A stretch of DNA of 64,000 nt from Loripinus fragilis (taxonomy: Eukaryota > Mollusca > Bivalvia > Lucinida > Lucinidae), in NCBI GenBank assembly GCA_964019695.1, contig OZ026524.1, positions 31,803,664 through 31,867,663 on the forward strand, given 5' to 3'. Made by a program: the position numbers and the translations under genes. The notes under the pieces are model-generated. The model was given only the letters and a program-made list of their open reading frames with translations. It was not told the DNA's origin and ran no database searches. Of the stretch, positions 26,456-40,210 are shown piece after piece (within the stretch, counting starts at the first letter, position 1; the number at the start of each line of letters is the position of its first letter).

Positions 26456-28140
26456 GGATTATTAGTTAGCTTTACTGTCTATTAGAGTTCATAGACTGTC
26501 TGTTAGTGTAGCTAGACTGTCTATTAGTGTAGCTACACTGTCTAATAGTGTTCCTAGACTGTCTATTAGTGTAGCTAGACTGTCTACTAGTGTAGCTACA
26601 CTGTCTTATAGTGTTCTAAGACTGTCTATTAGTGTAGCTAGACTGTCTATTAGTGTAGCTTCACTGTCTAATAGTGTTCCTAGACTGTCTATTAGTGTAG
26701 CTACACTGTCTATTAGAGTAGCTACACTGTCTAATAGTGATCCTAGACTGTCTATTAGTGTAGCTACACTGTCGAATAGTGTTCCTAGACTGTCTGTTAG
26801 CGTAGCTAAACAGTCTATCAGTGTAGCTAAACTGTCTAATAGTGTTCCTAGAATGTCTATTAGTGTAGATAGGTTGTCTATTAGTGTAGCTACACTGTCT
26901 AATAGTGTTCCTAGACTGTCTATTAGTGTAGCTACATTGTCTAATAGTGTTCCTAGACTGTCTACTAGTGTAGCTAGACTGTCTATTAGTGTAGCTACAC
27001 TGTCTAATTGTGTTTCTAGACTGTCTATTAGTGTAGCTAGATTGTGTATCAATATAGCTACACTGTCTATTAATTTTCATAGACGGTCTGTTAGTGTAGC
27101 TAGACTGTCTACTAGTGTAGCTACATTGTCTATTGATGTTCATAGACTGTCCGTTAGTGTAGCTAGATTGTCTATCAATGTAGCTACACTGTCTTTTAAT
27201 TTTCTTATACTGTCTGTTAGAGTAGCTACACTGACTATTAGTGTTCATATACTGTCTGTTCGTGTAGCTAGACTGTCTATTAGTGTAGCTACACTGTCTA
27301 ATAGTGTTCCTAGACTGTCTATTAGTGTAGCTAGATTGTCTATCAATATAGCTACACTGTCTATTAGTTTTCCTATACTGTCTGTTAGTGTAGCTAGACT
27401 GTCTACTAGTGTAGCTACATTGTCTATTAGTGTTCCTAGACTGTCTATAAGTGTAGCTAGACTGTCTATTAGAGTAGCTAGATTGTCTATCAATATAGCT
27501 ACACTGTCTATTAGTTTTCCTATACTGTATGTTAGTGTAGCTAGACTGTCTACTAGTGTAGCTACATTGTCTATTGATGTTCCTAGACTGTCCGTTAGTG
27601 TAGCTAAATTGTCTATAGCTAGACTGTCTACCAGTGTAGCTACACTGTCTTATAGTGTTCCTAGACTGTCTATTAGTGTAGCTAGAATGTCTATTAGTGT
27701 AGCTACATTGTCTAATAGTGTTCCTAGACTGTCTATTAGTGTAGCTAGACTGTCTATTAGAGTAGCTACACTGTCTAATAGTGTTCCTAGACTGTCTATT
27801 AGTGTAGCTACACTGTCTTATAGTGTTCCTAGACTGTCTGTTAGCGTAACTAGATTGTTTATCAATGTAGCTACACTGTCTATTTGTTTTCATAGACGGT
27901 CTAATAGAGAAGCTACACTGTCTATTAGTGTTCATAGACTGTCTGTTAGTGTAGCTACACTGTCTATTAATGTAGCTACACTGTCTTATAGTGTTCCTAG
28001 ACTGTCTATTAGTGTAGCTAGATTGTCTATTAGTGTAGCTACACTGTCTTATAGTGTTCCTAGACTGTCTATTAGTGTAGCTAGACTGTCTATTAGTGTA
28101 GCTACACTGTCTTTTAGTGTTCATAGACTGTCTGTTAGTG
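26456..28140 (+). repeat. Unit B'' (partial third copy of B)
   Basis: Aligned with B at an offset of 10,285 bp, including the 15-bp monomer at 27609-27623. Small differences are present, such as GTTCATAG near 27932 where B has GTTAATAG. From about 28,140 it gains extra trimers and the register with B is lost. Confidence 0.8.
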
Positions 28141-30159
28141 TAGCTAGACTGTCTATTAGTGTAGCTACACTGTCTTATAGTATTCATAGACTGTCTATTA
28201 GTGTAGCTAGATTGTCTATTAGTGTAGCTACACTATCTAATAGTGTTCCTAGACTGTCTACTAGTGTAGCTAGACTGTCTATTAGAGTAGCTACACTGTC
28301 TTATAGTGTTCCTAATCTGTCTATTAGTGTAGCTAGACTGTCTATTAGTGCAGCTACACTGTCTTTTAGTGTTCCTAGACTGTCTACTAGCGTAGCTAGA
28401 CTGTCTATTAGAGTAGCTACACTGTCTAATAGTGTTCCTAGACTGTCTTTTAGTGTAGCTAGATTTTGTATCAATATAGCTACACTGTCTATAAGTTTTC
28501 ATAGACGGTCTGTTAGTGTAGCTAGACTGTCTACTAGTGTAGCTACATTGTCTATTGATGTTCCTAGACTGTCCGTTAGTGAAGCTAGATTGTCTATCAA
28601 TGTAGCTACACTGTCTCTTAGTTTTCTTATACTGTCTGTTAGTGTAGCTACACTGTCTATTAGTGTTCATATACTGTCTGTTAGTGTAGCTAGACTGTCT
28701 ATCAGTGTAGCTACACTGTCTTATAGTGTTCCTAGACTGTCTATTAGTGTAGCTAGATAGTCTATTAGTGTAGGTACACTGTCTAATAGTGTTCATAGAC
28801 TGTCTATTAGTGTAGCTAGACTGTCTATTAGTGTAGCTACACTGTCTAATAGTGTTCATAGACTGTCTACTAGTATAGATAGACTGTCTATTAGTGTAGC
28901 TACACTGTCTAATAGTGTTCCTAGACTGTCTATTAGTGAAGCTAGATTTTGTATCAATATAGCTACACTGTCTATTAATTTTCATAGACGGTCTGTAGGG
29001 TGTAGCTAGACTGTCTACTAGTGTAGCTACATTGTCTATTGATGTTCCTAAACTGTCCGTTAGTGTAGCTAGATTGTCTATTATGTAGCTACACTGTCTT
29101 TTAATTTTCTTATACTATCTGTTAGAGTAGCTACACTGTCTATTAGTGTTCATATACTGTCTGTTCGTGTAGCTAGACTGTCTATTATTGTAGCTTCACT
29201 GTCTAATAGTGTTCCTAGACTGTCTATTAGTGTAGCTAGGTTGTCTATCAATATAGCTACACTGTCTATTAGTTTTCCTATACTGTCTGTTAGTGTAGCT
29301 AGACTGTCTATTAGTGTAGCTACACTGTCTAATAGTGTTCATAGACTGTCTATTAGTGTAGCTAGACTGTCTATTAGTGTAGCTACACTGTCTAATAGTG
29401 TTCAGAGACTGTCTACTAGTGTAGATAGACTGTCTATTAGTGTAGCTACACTGTCTAATAGTGTTCCTAGACTGTCTATTAGTGAAGCTAGATTTTGTAT
29501 CAATATAGCTACACTGTCTATTAGTTTTCATAGACGGTCTGTAGGGTGTAGCTAGACTATCTACTAGTGTAGCTATATTGTCTATTGATGTTCCTAAACT
29601 GTCCGTTAGTGTAGCTAGATTGTCTATCAATGTAGCTACACTGTCTTTTAATTTTCTTATACTATCTGTTAGTGTAGCTACACTGTCTATTAGTGTTCAT
29701 ATACTGTCTGTTCGTGTAGCTAGACTGTCTATTAGTGTAGCTACACTGTATAATAGTGTTCCTAGACTGTCTATTAGTGTAGCTAGGTTGTCTATCAATA
29801 TAGCTACACTGTCTATTAGTTTTCCTATACTGTCTGTTAGTGTAGCTAGACTGTCTACTAGTGTAGCTACATTGTCTATTAGTGTTCCTAGACTGTCTAT
29901 TAGTATAGCTAGACTGTCTATTAGAGTAGCTAGATTGTCTATCAATATAGCTACACTGTCTATTAGTTTTCCTATACTGTATGTTAGTGTAGCTAGACTG
30001 TGTACTAGTGTAGCTACATGGTCTATTGATGTTCCTAGACTATCCGTTAGTGTAGCTAGATTGTCTATCAATGTAGCTACACTGTCTATTAGTTTTCTTA
30101 TACTGTCTGTTAGAGTAGCTACACTGTCTTTTTGTTTTCATCGACGGTCTATTAGTTAG
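28141..30159 (+). repeat. Array segment with 22-bp (+1) monomers
   Basis: After trimer filler, two related sub-units end in CGGTCTGTAGGGTGTAGC, a 22-bp monomer, at 28989-29010 and 29535-29556. The first sub-unit has a shortened monomer near 29078 (GTCTATTATGTAGC). The segment then runs through a standard closing block to 30159. Confidence 0.7.
28989..29010 (+). repeat. 22-bp monomer (+1), GTAGGGTGTAGC form
   Basis: CGGTCTGTAGGGTGTAGC carries one extra base relative to CGGTCTGTTAGTGTAGC. The same form is at 29535, 33519 and 34717. A derived form with CTGCTGGGTGTAGC lies at 43865, 49192, 51667, 54780, 57454 and 60296, each directly before a 435-bp block. The +1 shift is opposite in sign to the -1 shift of the closing monomer. 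Confidence 0.85.
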
Positions 30160-31229
30160 CTACACTGTCTATTAGAGTTCATAGACTGTCTGTTAGTGTA
30201 GCTAGACTGTCTATTAGTGTAGCTACACTGTCTAATAGTGTTCCTAGACTGTCTATTAGTGTAGCTAGACTGTCTACTAGTGAAGCTACACTGTCTTATA
30301 GTGTTCCTAGACTGTCTATAAGTGTAGCTAGACTGTCTATTAGAGTAGCTACACTGTCTAATAGTGTTCCTAGACTGTCTATTAGTGTAGCTAGACTGTC
30401 TATTAGAGTAGCTACACTGTCTAATAGTGTTCCTAGACTGTCTATTAGTGTAGCTACACTGTCTAATAGTGTGGATAGACTGTCTGTTAGCGTAACTAGA
30501 TTGTTTATCAATATAGCTACACTGTCTATTTGTTTTCATAGACGGTCTATAAGAGAAGCTACACTGTCTATAAGTGTTCATAGACTGTCTGTTAGTGTAG
30601 CTAGACTGTCTATTAATGTAGCTACACTGTCTTATAGTGTTCCTAGACTGTCTATTAGTGTAGCTAGATTGTCTATTAGTGTAGTTACACTGTCTTACAG
30701 TGTTCCTAGACTGTCTCTTAGTGTAGCTAGACTGTCTATTAGTGTAGCTACACTGTCTATTAGTGTTCATAGACTATCTGTTAGTGTAGCTAGACTGTCT
30801 ATCAGTGTAGCTACACTGACTTATAGTGTTCCTAGACTGTCTATTAGTGTAGCTAGATTGTCTATCAATATAGCTACACTGTCTATTAGTTTTCCTATAC
30901 TGTCTGTTAGTGTAGCTAGACTGTCTACTAGTGTAGCTACATTGTCTATTAGTGTTCTTAGACTGTCTATAAGTGTAGCTAGACTGTCTATTAGAGTAGC
31001 TAGATTGTCTATCAATATAGCTACACTGTCTATTAGTTTTCCTATACTGAATGTTAGTGTAGCTAGACTGTCTACTAGTGTAGCTACATTGTCTATTGAT
31101 GTTCCTAGACTGTCCGTTAGTGTAGCTAGATTGTCTATCAATGTAGCTACACTGTCTATAAGTTTTCTTATACTGTCTGTTAGAATAGCTACACTGTCAA
31201 TTTGTTTTCATCGACGGTCTATTAGTTAG
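30160..31229 (+). repeat. 1,070-bp unit, copy 1
   Basis: Internal landmarks 30296 and 31366, and starts 30156 and 31226, are each 1,070 bp apart, which is 51 monomers minus the one base lost in the closing monomer. It contains one marker block and one closing block of the TTTTCCTATAC subtype. Confidence 0.7.
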
Positions 31230-32700
31230 CTACACTGTCTATTAGAGTTCATAGACTGTCTGTTAGTGTAGCTAGACTGTCTATTAGTGTAGCTACACTG
31301 TCTAATAGTGTTCCAAGACTGTCTTTTAGTGTAGCTAGACTGTCTACTAGTGGAGCTACACTGTCTTATAGTGTTCCTAGACTGTCTATTAGTGTAGCTA
31401 GACTGTCTATTAGTGTAGCTACGCTGTCTAATAGTGTTCCTATACTGTCTATTAGTGTAGCTAGACTGTCTATTAGAGTAGCTACACTGTCTAATGGTGT
31501 TCCTAGACTGTCTATTAGTGTAGCTACACTGTCTAATAGTGTTTCTAGACTGTCTGTTAGCGTAAATAGATTGTTTATCAATGTAGCTACACTGTCTATT
31601 TGTTTTCATAGACGGTCTATTAGAGAAGCTGCACTGTCTATTAGTGTTCATAGACTGTCTGTTAGTGTAGCTACACTGTCTATTAATGTAGCTACACTGT
31701 CTTATAGTGTTCCTAGACTGTCTCTTAGTGTAGCTAGATTGTCTATTAGTGTAGCTAGACTGTCATAGTGTTCTTAGACTGTCTATTAGTGTAGCTAGAC
31801 TGTCTATTAGTGTAGCTACACTGTCTTTTAGTGTTCAAAGACTGTCTGTTAGTGTAGCTAGACTGTCTATTAGTGTAGCTACACTGTCTTATAGTGTTCA
31901 TAGACTGTCTATTAGTGTAGCTAGATTGTCTATTAGTGTAGCTACACTATCTAATAGTGTTCCTAGACTGTCTACTAGTGTAGCTAGACTGTCTATTAGA
32001 GTAGCTACACTGTCTAATAGTGTTCCTAGACTCTCTTTTAGTGTAGCTAGATTATCTATCAATATAGCTACACTGTCTATTAGTTTTCATAGACGGTCTG
32101 TTAGTGTAGCTAGACTGTCTACTAGTGTAGCTACATTGTCTATTGATGTTCCTAGACTGTCCGTTAGTGTAGCTAGATTGTCTATCAATGTAGCTACACT
32201 GTCTCTTAGTTTTCTTATACTGTCTGTTAGTGTAGCTACACTGTCTATTAGTGTTCATATACTGTCTGTTAGTGTAGCTAGACTGTCTATCAGTGTAGTT
32301 ACACTGTTTAATAGTGTTCCTAGACTGTCTATTAGTGTAGCTAGATTGTCTATTAGTGTAGCTACACTGTCTAATAGTGTTCCTAGACTGTCTATTAGTG
32401 TAGCTAGACTGTCTACTAGTGTAGCTGCACTGTCTTACAATGTTCCTAGACTGTCTTTTAGTGTAGCTAGACTGTCTATTAGTGTAGCTACACTGTCTAA
32501 TAGTGTTCCTAGACTGTCTATTAGTGTAGCTAGACTGTCTATAAGAGTAGCTACACTGTCTAATAGTGTTCCTAGACAGTCTATTAGTGTAGCTACACTG
32601 TCTAATAGTGTTCCTAGACTGTCTGTTAGCGTAACTAGATTGTTTATCAATGTAACTACACTGTCAATTTGTTTTCATAGACGGTCTATAAGAGAAGCTA
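31230..32700 (+). repeat. Array segment following the 1,070-bp unit
   Basis: Starts as a copy of the preceding unit to about 31,700, then changes to filler. A shortened monomer near 31,770 reads GACTGTCATAGTG. A closing-type segment lies near 32,050-32,260 without a phase-shift end, and a marker block near 32,640. Confidence 0.65.
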
Positions 32701-35341
32701 CATTGTCTATTAGTGTTCATAGACTGTCTGTTAGTGTAGCTACACTGTCTATTAATGTAGCTACACTGTCTTATAGTGTTCCTAGACTGTCTTTTAGTGT
32801 AGCTAGATTGTCTATTAATGTAGCTACACTGTCTTTTAGTGTTCCTAGACAATTTATTAGTGTAGCTAGATTGTCTAATAGTGTAGCCAAACTGTCTTAT
32901 AGTATTTCTAGACTGTCTATTAGTGTAGCTAGACTGTCTATTAGTGTAGCTACACTGTCTTATAGTGTTCCTAGACTGTCTTTTAGTGTAGCTAGATTTT
33001 GTATCAATATAGCTACACTGTCTATTAGTTTTCATAGACGGTCTGTTAGTGAAGCTAGACTCTCTAATAGTGTAGCTACATTGTCTATTGATGTTCCTAG
33101 ACTGTCCGTTAGTGAAACTAGATTGTCTATCAATGTAGCTACACTGTCTCTTAGTTTTCTTATACTGTCTGTTAGTGTAGCTACACTGTCTATGAGTGTT
33201 CATATACTGTCTGTTAGTGTAGCTAGACTGTCTATGAGTGTAGCTACACTGTCTAATTTTTTTAGACTGTCTATTAGTGTAGCTAGATTGTCTATTAGTG
33301 TAGCTACACTGTCTAACAGTGTTCCTAGACTGTCTATTAGTGTAGCTAGACTGTCTATTAGTGTAGCTACACTGTCTAATAGTGTTCATAGACTGTCTAC
33401 TAGTGTAGATAGACTGTCTATTAGTGTAGCTACACTGTCTAATAGTGTTCCTAGACTGTCTATTAGTGAAGCTAGATTTTGTATCAATATAGCTACACTG
33501 TCTATTAGTTTTCATAGACGGTCTGTAGGGTGTAGCTAGACTGTCTACTAGTTTAGCTACATTGTCTATTGATGTTCCTAGACTGTCCGTTAGTGTAGCT
33601 AGATTGTCTATCAATGTAGCTACACTGTCTTTTAATTTTCTTATACTATCTGTTAGAGTAGCTACACTGTCTATTAGTGTTCATATACTGTCTGTTCGTG
33701 TAGCTAGACTGTCTATTAGTGTAGCTACACTGTCTAATAGTGTTCCTAGACGGTCTATTAGTGTAGTTAGGTTGTCTATTAATATAGCTACACTGTCTAT
33801 CAGTTTTCCTATACTGTCTGTTAGTGTAGCTAGACTGTCTACTAGTGGAGCTACACTGTCTTATAGTGTTCCTAGACTGTCTTTTAGTGTAGCTAGACTG
33901 TCTATTAGTGTTCATAGACTGTCTGTTAGTGTAGCTACACTGTCTATTAATGTAGCTACACTGTCTTATAGTGTTCCTAGACTGTCTTTTAGTGTAGCTA
34001 GATTGTCTATTAATGTAGCTACACTGTCTTATAGTGTTCCTAGACTATCTATTAGTGTAGCTAGATTGTCTAATAGTGTAGCCAAACTGTCTTATAGTGT
34101 TCCTAGACTGTCTATTAGTGTAGCTAGACTGTCTATTAGTGTAGCTACACTGTCTTATAGTGTTCCTAGACTGTCTTTTAGTGTAGCTAGATTTTGTATC
34201 AATATAGCTACACTGTCTATTAGTTTTCATAGACGGTCTGTTAGTGTAGCTAGACTGTCTACTAGTGTAGCTACATTGTCTATTGATGTTCCTAGACTGT
34301 CCGTTAGTGAAACTAGATTGTCTATCAATGTAGCTACACTGTCTCTTAGTTTTCTTATACTGTCTGTTAGTGTAGCTACACTGTCTATGAGTGTTCATAT
34401 ACTGTCTGTTAGTGTAGCTAGACTGTCTATGAGTGTAGCTACACTGTCTAATAGTGTTCCTAGACTGTCTATTAGTGTAGCTAGATTGTCTATTAGTGTA
34501 GCTACACTATCTAATAGTGTTCATCGACTGTCTATTAGTGTAGCTAGACTGTCTATTAGTGTAGCTACACTGTCTAATAGTGTTCATAGACTGTCTACTA
34601 GTGTAGATAGACTGTCTATTAGTGTAGCTACACTGTCTAATAGTGTTCCTAGACTGTCTATTAGTGAAGCTAGATTTTGTATCAATATAGCTACACTGTC
34701 TATTAGTTTTCATAGACGGTCTGTAGGGTGTAGCTAGACTGTCTACTAGTGTAGCTACATTGTCTATTGATTTTCCTAGACTGTCCGTTAGTGTAGCTAG
34801 ATTGTCTATCAATGTAGCTACACTGTCTTTTAATTTTCGTATACTATCTGTTAGAGTAGCTACACTGTCTATTAGTGTTCATATACTGTCTGTTCGTGTA
34901 GCTAGACTGTCTATTAGTGTAGCTACACTGTCTAATAGTGTTCCTAGACTGTCTATTAGTGTAGTTAGGTTGTCTATCAATATAGCTACACTGTCTATCA
35001 GTTTTCCTATACTGTCTGTTAGTGTAGCTAGACTGTCTACTAGTGTAGCTACATTGTCTATTAGTGTTCCTAGACTGTCTATTAGTATAGCTAGACTGTC
35101 TATTAGAGTAGCTAGATTGTCTATCAATATAGCTACACTGTCTATTAGTTTTCCTATACTGTATGTTAGTGTAGCTAGACTGTCTACTAGTGTAGCTACA
35201 TGGTCTATTGATGTTCCTAGATTATCCGTTAGTGTAGCTAGATTGTCTATCAATGTAACTACACTGTCTATTAGTTTTCTTATACTGTCTGTTAGGGTAG
35301 CTACACTGTCTATTTGTTTTCATCGACGATCTATTAGTTAG
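32701..35341 (+). repeat. Pair of tandem units offset by about 1.2 kb, then closing block
   Basis: 32.7-33.9 kb repeats at 33.9-35.1 kb with an offset of about 1,195 and then 1,198 bp. The 3-bp change comes from a compressed monomer near 33,256 (CTAATTTTTTTAGAC) in copy 1, where copy 2 has AATAGTGTTCCTAGAC. Both copies carry the 22-bp GTAGGGTGTAGC monomer (33519-33540 and 34717-34738). Confidence 0.75.
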
Positions 35342-38300
35342 CTACACTGTCTATTAGAGTTCATAGACTGTCTGTTAGTGTAGCTAGACTGTCTATTAGT
35401 GTAGCTACACTGTCTAATAGTGTTCCTAGACTGTCTATTAGTGTAGCTAGACTGTCTACTAGTGTAGCTACACTGTCTTATAGTGTTCCTAGACTGTCTA
35501 TTAGTGTAGCCAGACTGTCTATAAATGTAGCTACACTGTCTAATAGTGTTCTTAGATTGTCTAGTAGTGTAGCTAGACTGTCTATTAGAGTAGCTACACT
35601 GTCTTATAGTGTTCCTAGACTGTCTATTAGTGTAGCTACACTGTCTAATAGTGTTCCTAGACTGTCTGTTAGCGTAACTAGATTGTTTATCAATGTAGCT
35701 ACACTGTCTATTTGTTTTCATAGACGGTCTATTAGAGAAGCTACACTGTCTATAAGTGTTCATAGACTGTCTGTTAGTGTAGCTAGACTGTCTATTAATG
35801 TAGCTACACTGTCTTATAGTGTTCCTAGACTGTCTATTAGTGTAGCTAGACTGTCTATTACTGTAGCTACACTGTCTTATAGTGTTCCTAGACTGTCTAT
35901 TAGTGTAGCTAGATTGTCTATTAGTGTAGCTACACTGTCTAATAGTGTTCCTAGACTGTCTACTAGTGTAGCTAGACTGTCTATTAGAGTAGCTACACCG
36001 TCTAATGGTGTTCCTAGACTGTCTATTAGTGTAGCTACACTGTCTAATAGTGTTCCTAGACTGTTTGTTAGCGTAACTAGATTGTTTATCAATGTAACTA
36101 CACTGTCTATTTGTTTTCATAGACGGTCTATAAGAGAAGCTACACTGTCTATTAGTGTTCATAGACTGTCTGTTAGTGTAGCTACACTGTCTATTAATGT
36201 AGCTACACTGTCTTATAGTGTTCCTAGACTGTCTATTAGTGTAGCTAGATTGTCTATTAATGTAGCTACACTGTCTTATAGTGTTCCTAGACTGTCTATT
36301 AGTGTAGCTAGATTGTCTATTAGTGTCGCTACACTGTCTTATAGTGTTCCTAGACTGTCTATTAGTGTAGCTAGACTGTCTATTAGTGTAGCTACACTGT
36401 CTTTTAGTGTTCATAGACTGTCTGTTAGTGTAGCTAGACTGTCTATTAGTGTAGCTACACTGTCTTATAGTGTTCATAGACTGTATATTAGTGTAGCTTG
36501 ATTGTCTATTAGTGTAGCTACACTATCTAATAGTGTTCCTAGACTGTCTACTAGTGTAGCTAGACTGTCTATAAGAGTAGCTACACTGTCTAATAGTGTT
36601 CCTAGACTGTCTTTTAGTGTAGCTAGATTTTGTATCAATATAGCTACACTGTCTATTAGTTTTCATAGACGGTCTGTTAGTGTAGCTAGACTGTCTACAT
36701 GTGTAGCTACATTGTCTATTGATGTTCCTAGACTGTCCGTTAGTGAAGCTAGATTGTCTATCAATGTAGCTACACTGTCTCTTAGTTTTCTTATACTGTC
36801 TGTTAGTGTAGCTACACTGTCTATTAGTGTTCATATACTGTCTGTTAGTGTAGCTAGACTGTCTATCAGTGTAGCTACACTGTCTAATAGTGTTCCTAGA
36901 CTGTCTATTAGTGTAGCTAGACTGTCTATTAGTGTAGCTACACTGTCTAATAGTGTTCATAGACTGTCTATTAGTGTAGCTAGACTGTCTACTAGTGTAG
37001 CTACACTGTCTAATAGTGTTCATAGACTGTCTACTAGTGTAGATAGACTGTTTATTAGTGTAGCTACACTGTGTAATAGTGTTCCTAGTCTGTCTATTAG
37101 TTAAGCTAGATTTTTTATCAATATAGCTACACTGTCTATTAGTTTTCCTATACTGTCTGTTAGTGTAGCTAGACTGTCTACTAGGTTAGCTTCATTGTCT
37201 ATTAGTGTTCCTAGACTGTCTATTAGTATAGCTAGACTGTCTATTAGAGAAGCTAGATTGTCTATCAACATAGCTACACTGTCTATTAGTTTTTATAGAC
37301 GGTCTGTTAGTGTAGCTAGACTGTCTACTAGTGTAACTACATTGTCTATTGATGTTCCTAGACTGTCCGTTAGTGAAGCTAGATTGTCTATCAATGTAGC
37401 TACACTGTCTATTAGTATTCTTATACTGTCTGTTAGAGTAGCTACACTGTCTATTAGTGTTCATAGACTGTCTGTTAGTGTAGCTAGACGGTCTATCAGT
37501 TTAGCTACACTGTCTAATAGTGTTCCTAGACTGTCTATTAGTGTAGCTAGGTTGTCTATTAGTGTAGCTACACTGTCTAATAGTGTTCCTAGACTGTCTA
37601 TTAGTGTAGCTACATTGTCTAATAGTGTTCCTAGACTGTCTACTAGTGTAGCTAGACTGTCTATTAGTGTAGCTACACTGTCTAATAGTGTTCCTAGAAT
37701 GTCTACTAGTGTAGCTAGATTTTGTATCAATATAGCTACACTGTCTATTAGTTTTCATAGACGGTCTGTTAGTGTAGGTAGACTGTCTACTAGTGTAGCT
37801 ACATTGTCTATTGATGTTCCTAGACTGTCCGTTAGTGAAGCTAGATTGTCTATCAATGTAGCTACACTGTCTATTAGTTTTCTTATACTGTCTGTTAGTG
37901 TAGCTACACTGTCTATTAGTGTTCATATACTGTCTGTTAGTGTAGCTAGACTGTCTATCAGTGTAGCTACACTGTCTAATAGTGTTCATAGACTGCCTAT
38001 TAGTGTAGCTAGATTGTCTATTGGTGTAGCTACACTGTCTAATAGTGTTCCTAGACTGTCTATTAGTGTAGCTAGACTGTCTTTTAGTGTAGCTACACTG
38101 TCTAATAGTGTCCCTAGACTGTCTTTTAGTGTAGTTAGACTGTCTATTAGTGTAGCTACACTGTCTAATAGTGTTCCTAGACTGTCTATAAGTGTAGCTA
38201 GATTTTGTATCAATATAGCTACACTGTCTATTAGTTTTCAAAGACGGTCTGTAATTGTAGCTAGACTGTCGACTAGTGTAGCCACATTGTCTATTGATGT

Positions 38301-38867
38301 TCCTAGACTGTCCGTTAGTGTAGCAGATTGTCTATCAATGTAGCTACACTGTCTTTTAATTTTCTTTTACTGTCTGTTAGAGTAGCTACACTGTCTATTT
38401 GTGTTCATAAACTGTCTGTTCGTGTAGCTAGACTGTCTATTAGTGTAGCTACACTGTCTAATAGTGTTCCTAGACTGTCTATTAGTGCAGCTAGATTGTC
38501 TATCAATATAGCTACACTGTCTATTAGTTTTCCTATACTGTATGTTAGTGTAGCTGGACTGTCTACTAGTGTAGCTACATTGTCTATTAGTGTTCCTAGA
38601 CTGTCTATTAGTATAGCTAGACTGTCTATTAGAGTAGCTAGATTGTCTATCAATATAGCTACACTGTCTATTAATTTTCCTATACTGTATGTTAGTGTAG
38701 CTAGACTGTCTACTAGTGTAGCTACATGGTCTATTGATGTTCCTAGACTATCCGTTAGTGTAGCTAGATTGTCTATCAATGTAGCTACACTGTCTATTAG
38801 TTTTCTTATACTGTCTGTTAGAGTAGTTACACTGTCTATTTGTTTTCATCGACGGTCTATTAGTTAG
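35342..38867 (+). repeat. Long higher-order unit of about 3.5 kb
   Basis: Contains two marker blocks (35686 and 36085, only 399 bp apart) and several closing-type segments without phase-shift ends (near 36.6, 37.3, 37.7 and 38.2 kb). The true closing block ends at 38867. Its right portion matches about 42.1-42.6 kb at an offset of 3,798 bp. A monomer near 38,322 reads GTGTAGCAGATTG, having lost bases against GTGTAGCTAGATTG. Confidence 0.7.
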
Positions 38868-40210
38868 CTACACTGTCTATTAGAGTTCCTAGACTGTCTA
38901 TTAGTGTAGCTACACTGTCTAATAGTGTTCTTAGACTGTCTATTAGTGTAGCTACACTGTCTGATAGTGTTCCTAGACTGTCTGTTAGCGTAACTAGATT
39001 GTTTATCAATGTAGCTACACTGTCTTTTTGTTTTCATAGACGGTCTATTAGAGAAGCTACACTGTCTATAAGTGTTCATAGACTGTCTGTTAGTGTAGCT
39101 AGACTGTCTATTAATGTAGCTACACTGTCTTATAGTGTTCCTAGACTGTCTATTAGTGTAGCTAGATTGTCTATTAGTGTAGCTACACTGTCTTATAGTG
39201 TTCCTAGACTGTGTATTAGTGTAGCTAGACTGTCTATTAGTGTTGCTAAACTATCTATTAGTGTTCATAGACTGTCTGTTAGTGTAGCTAGACTGTCTAT
39301 TAGTGTAGCTACACTGTCTTATAGTGTTCCTAGACTGTCTATTAGTGTAGCTAGATTGTCTATTAGTGTAGCTACACTGTCTAATAGTGTTCCAAGACTG
39401 TCTACTAGTGTAGCTAGACTGTCTATTAGAGTAGCTACACCGTCTAATGGTGTCCCTAGACTGTCTATTAGTGTAGCTAGATTGTCTATCAATATAGCTA
39501 CACTGTCTATTAGTTTTTATAGACGGTCTGTTAGTGTAGCTAGACTGTCTACTAGCGTAGCTACATTTTCTATTGATGTTCCTAGACTGTCCGTTAGTGA
39601 AGCTAGATTGTCTATCAATGTAGCAACACCGTCTATTAGTTTTCTTATACTGTCTGTTAGAGTAGCTACACTGTCTATTAGTGTTCCTAGACTGTCTATT
39701 AGTGTAGCTACATTGTCTAATAGTGTTCCTAGACTGTCTACTAGTGTAGCTAGACTGTCTATTAGTGTAGCTACATTTTCAAATATTGTTCCTAGACTGT
39801 CTTTTAGTGTAGCTAAGTTGTCTATTAGTGTAGCTACACTGTCTAATAGTGTTCCTAGACTGTCTATTAGTGTAGCTACATTGTCTAATAGTGTTCCTAG
39901 ACTGTCTACTAGTGTAGCTAGGCTGTCTATTAGTGTAGCTACACTGTCTAATAGTGTTCCTAGACTGTCTATTAGTATAGCTAGATTGTGTATCAATATC
40001 GCTACACTGTCTATTAGTTTTCATAGACGGTCTTTTAGTGTAGCTAGACTGTCTACTAGTGTAGCTACATTGTCTATTGATGTTCCAAGACTGTCCGTTA
40101 GTGTAGCTAGATTGTCTATAAATGTAGCTACACTGTCTATAAGTTTTCTTATACTGTCTGTTAGAGTAGCTACACTGTCTATTTGTTTTCATCGACTGTC
40201 TATTAGTTAG
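38868..40210 (+). repeat. Higher-order unit of about 1.34 kb
   Basis: Short start, marker block (38999), filler, a TTTTTATAGACGG subtype segment near 39,500, then a closing block with CATCGACTGTC in place of CATCGACGGTC. Irregular monomers occur near 39,776 (ACATTTTCAAATATTG). Confidence 0.65.

Noticed and set aside
26661..28187. Reverse open frame of 508 codons (N/Q/S/Y-rich heptads) as a prion-like or structural protein
   Set aside because: Same period effect. Its ATG comes from TTCAT in a recurrent monomer, and similar frames appear in most units. No signal peptide, unique domain or flanking regulatory sequence is visible.
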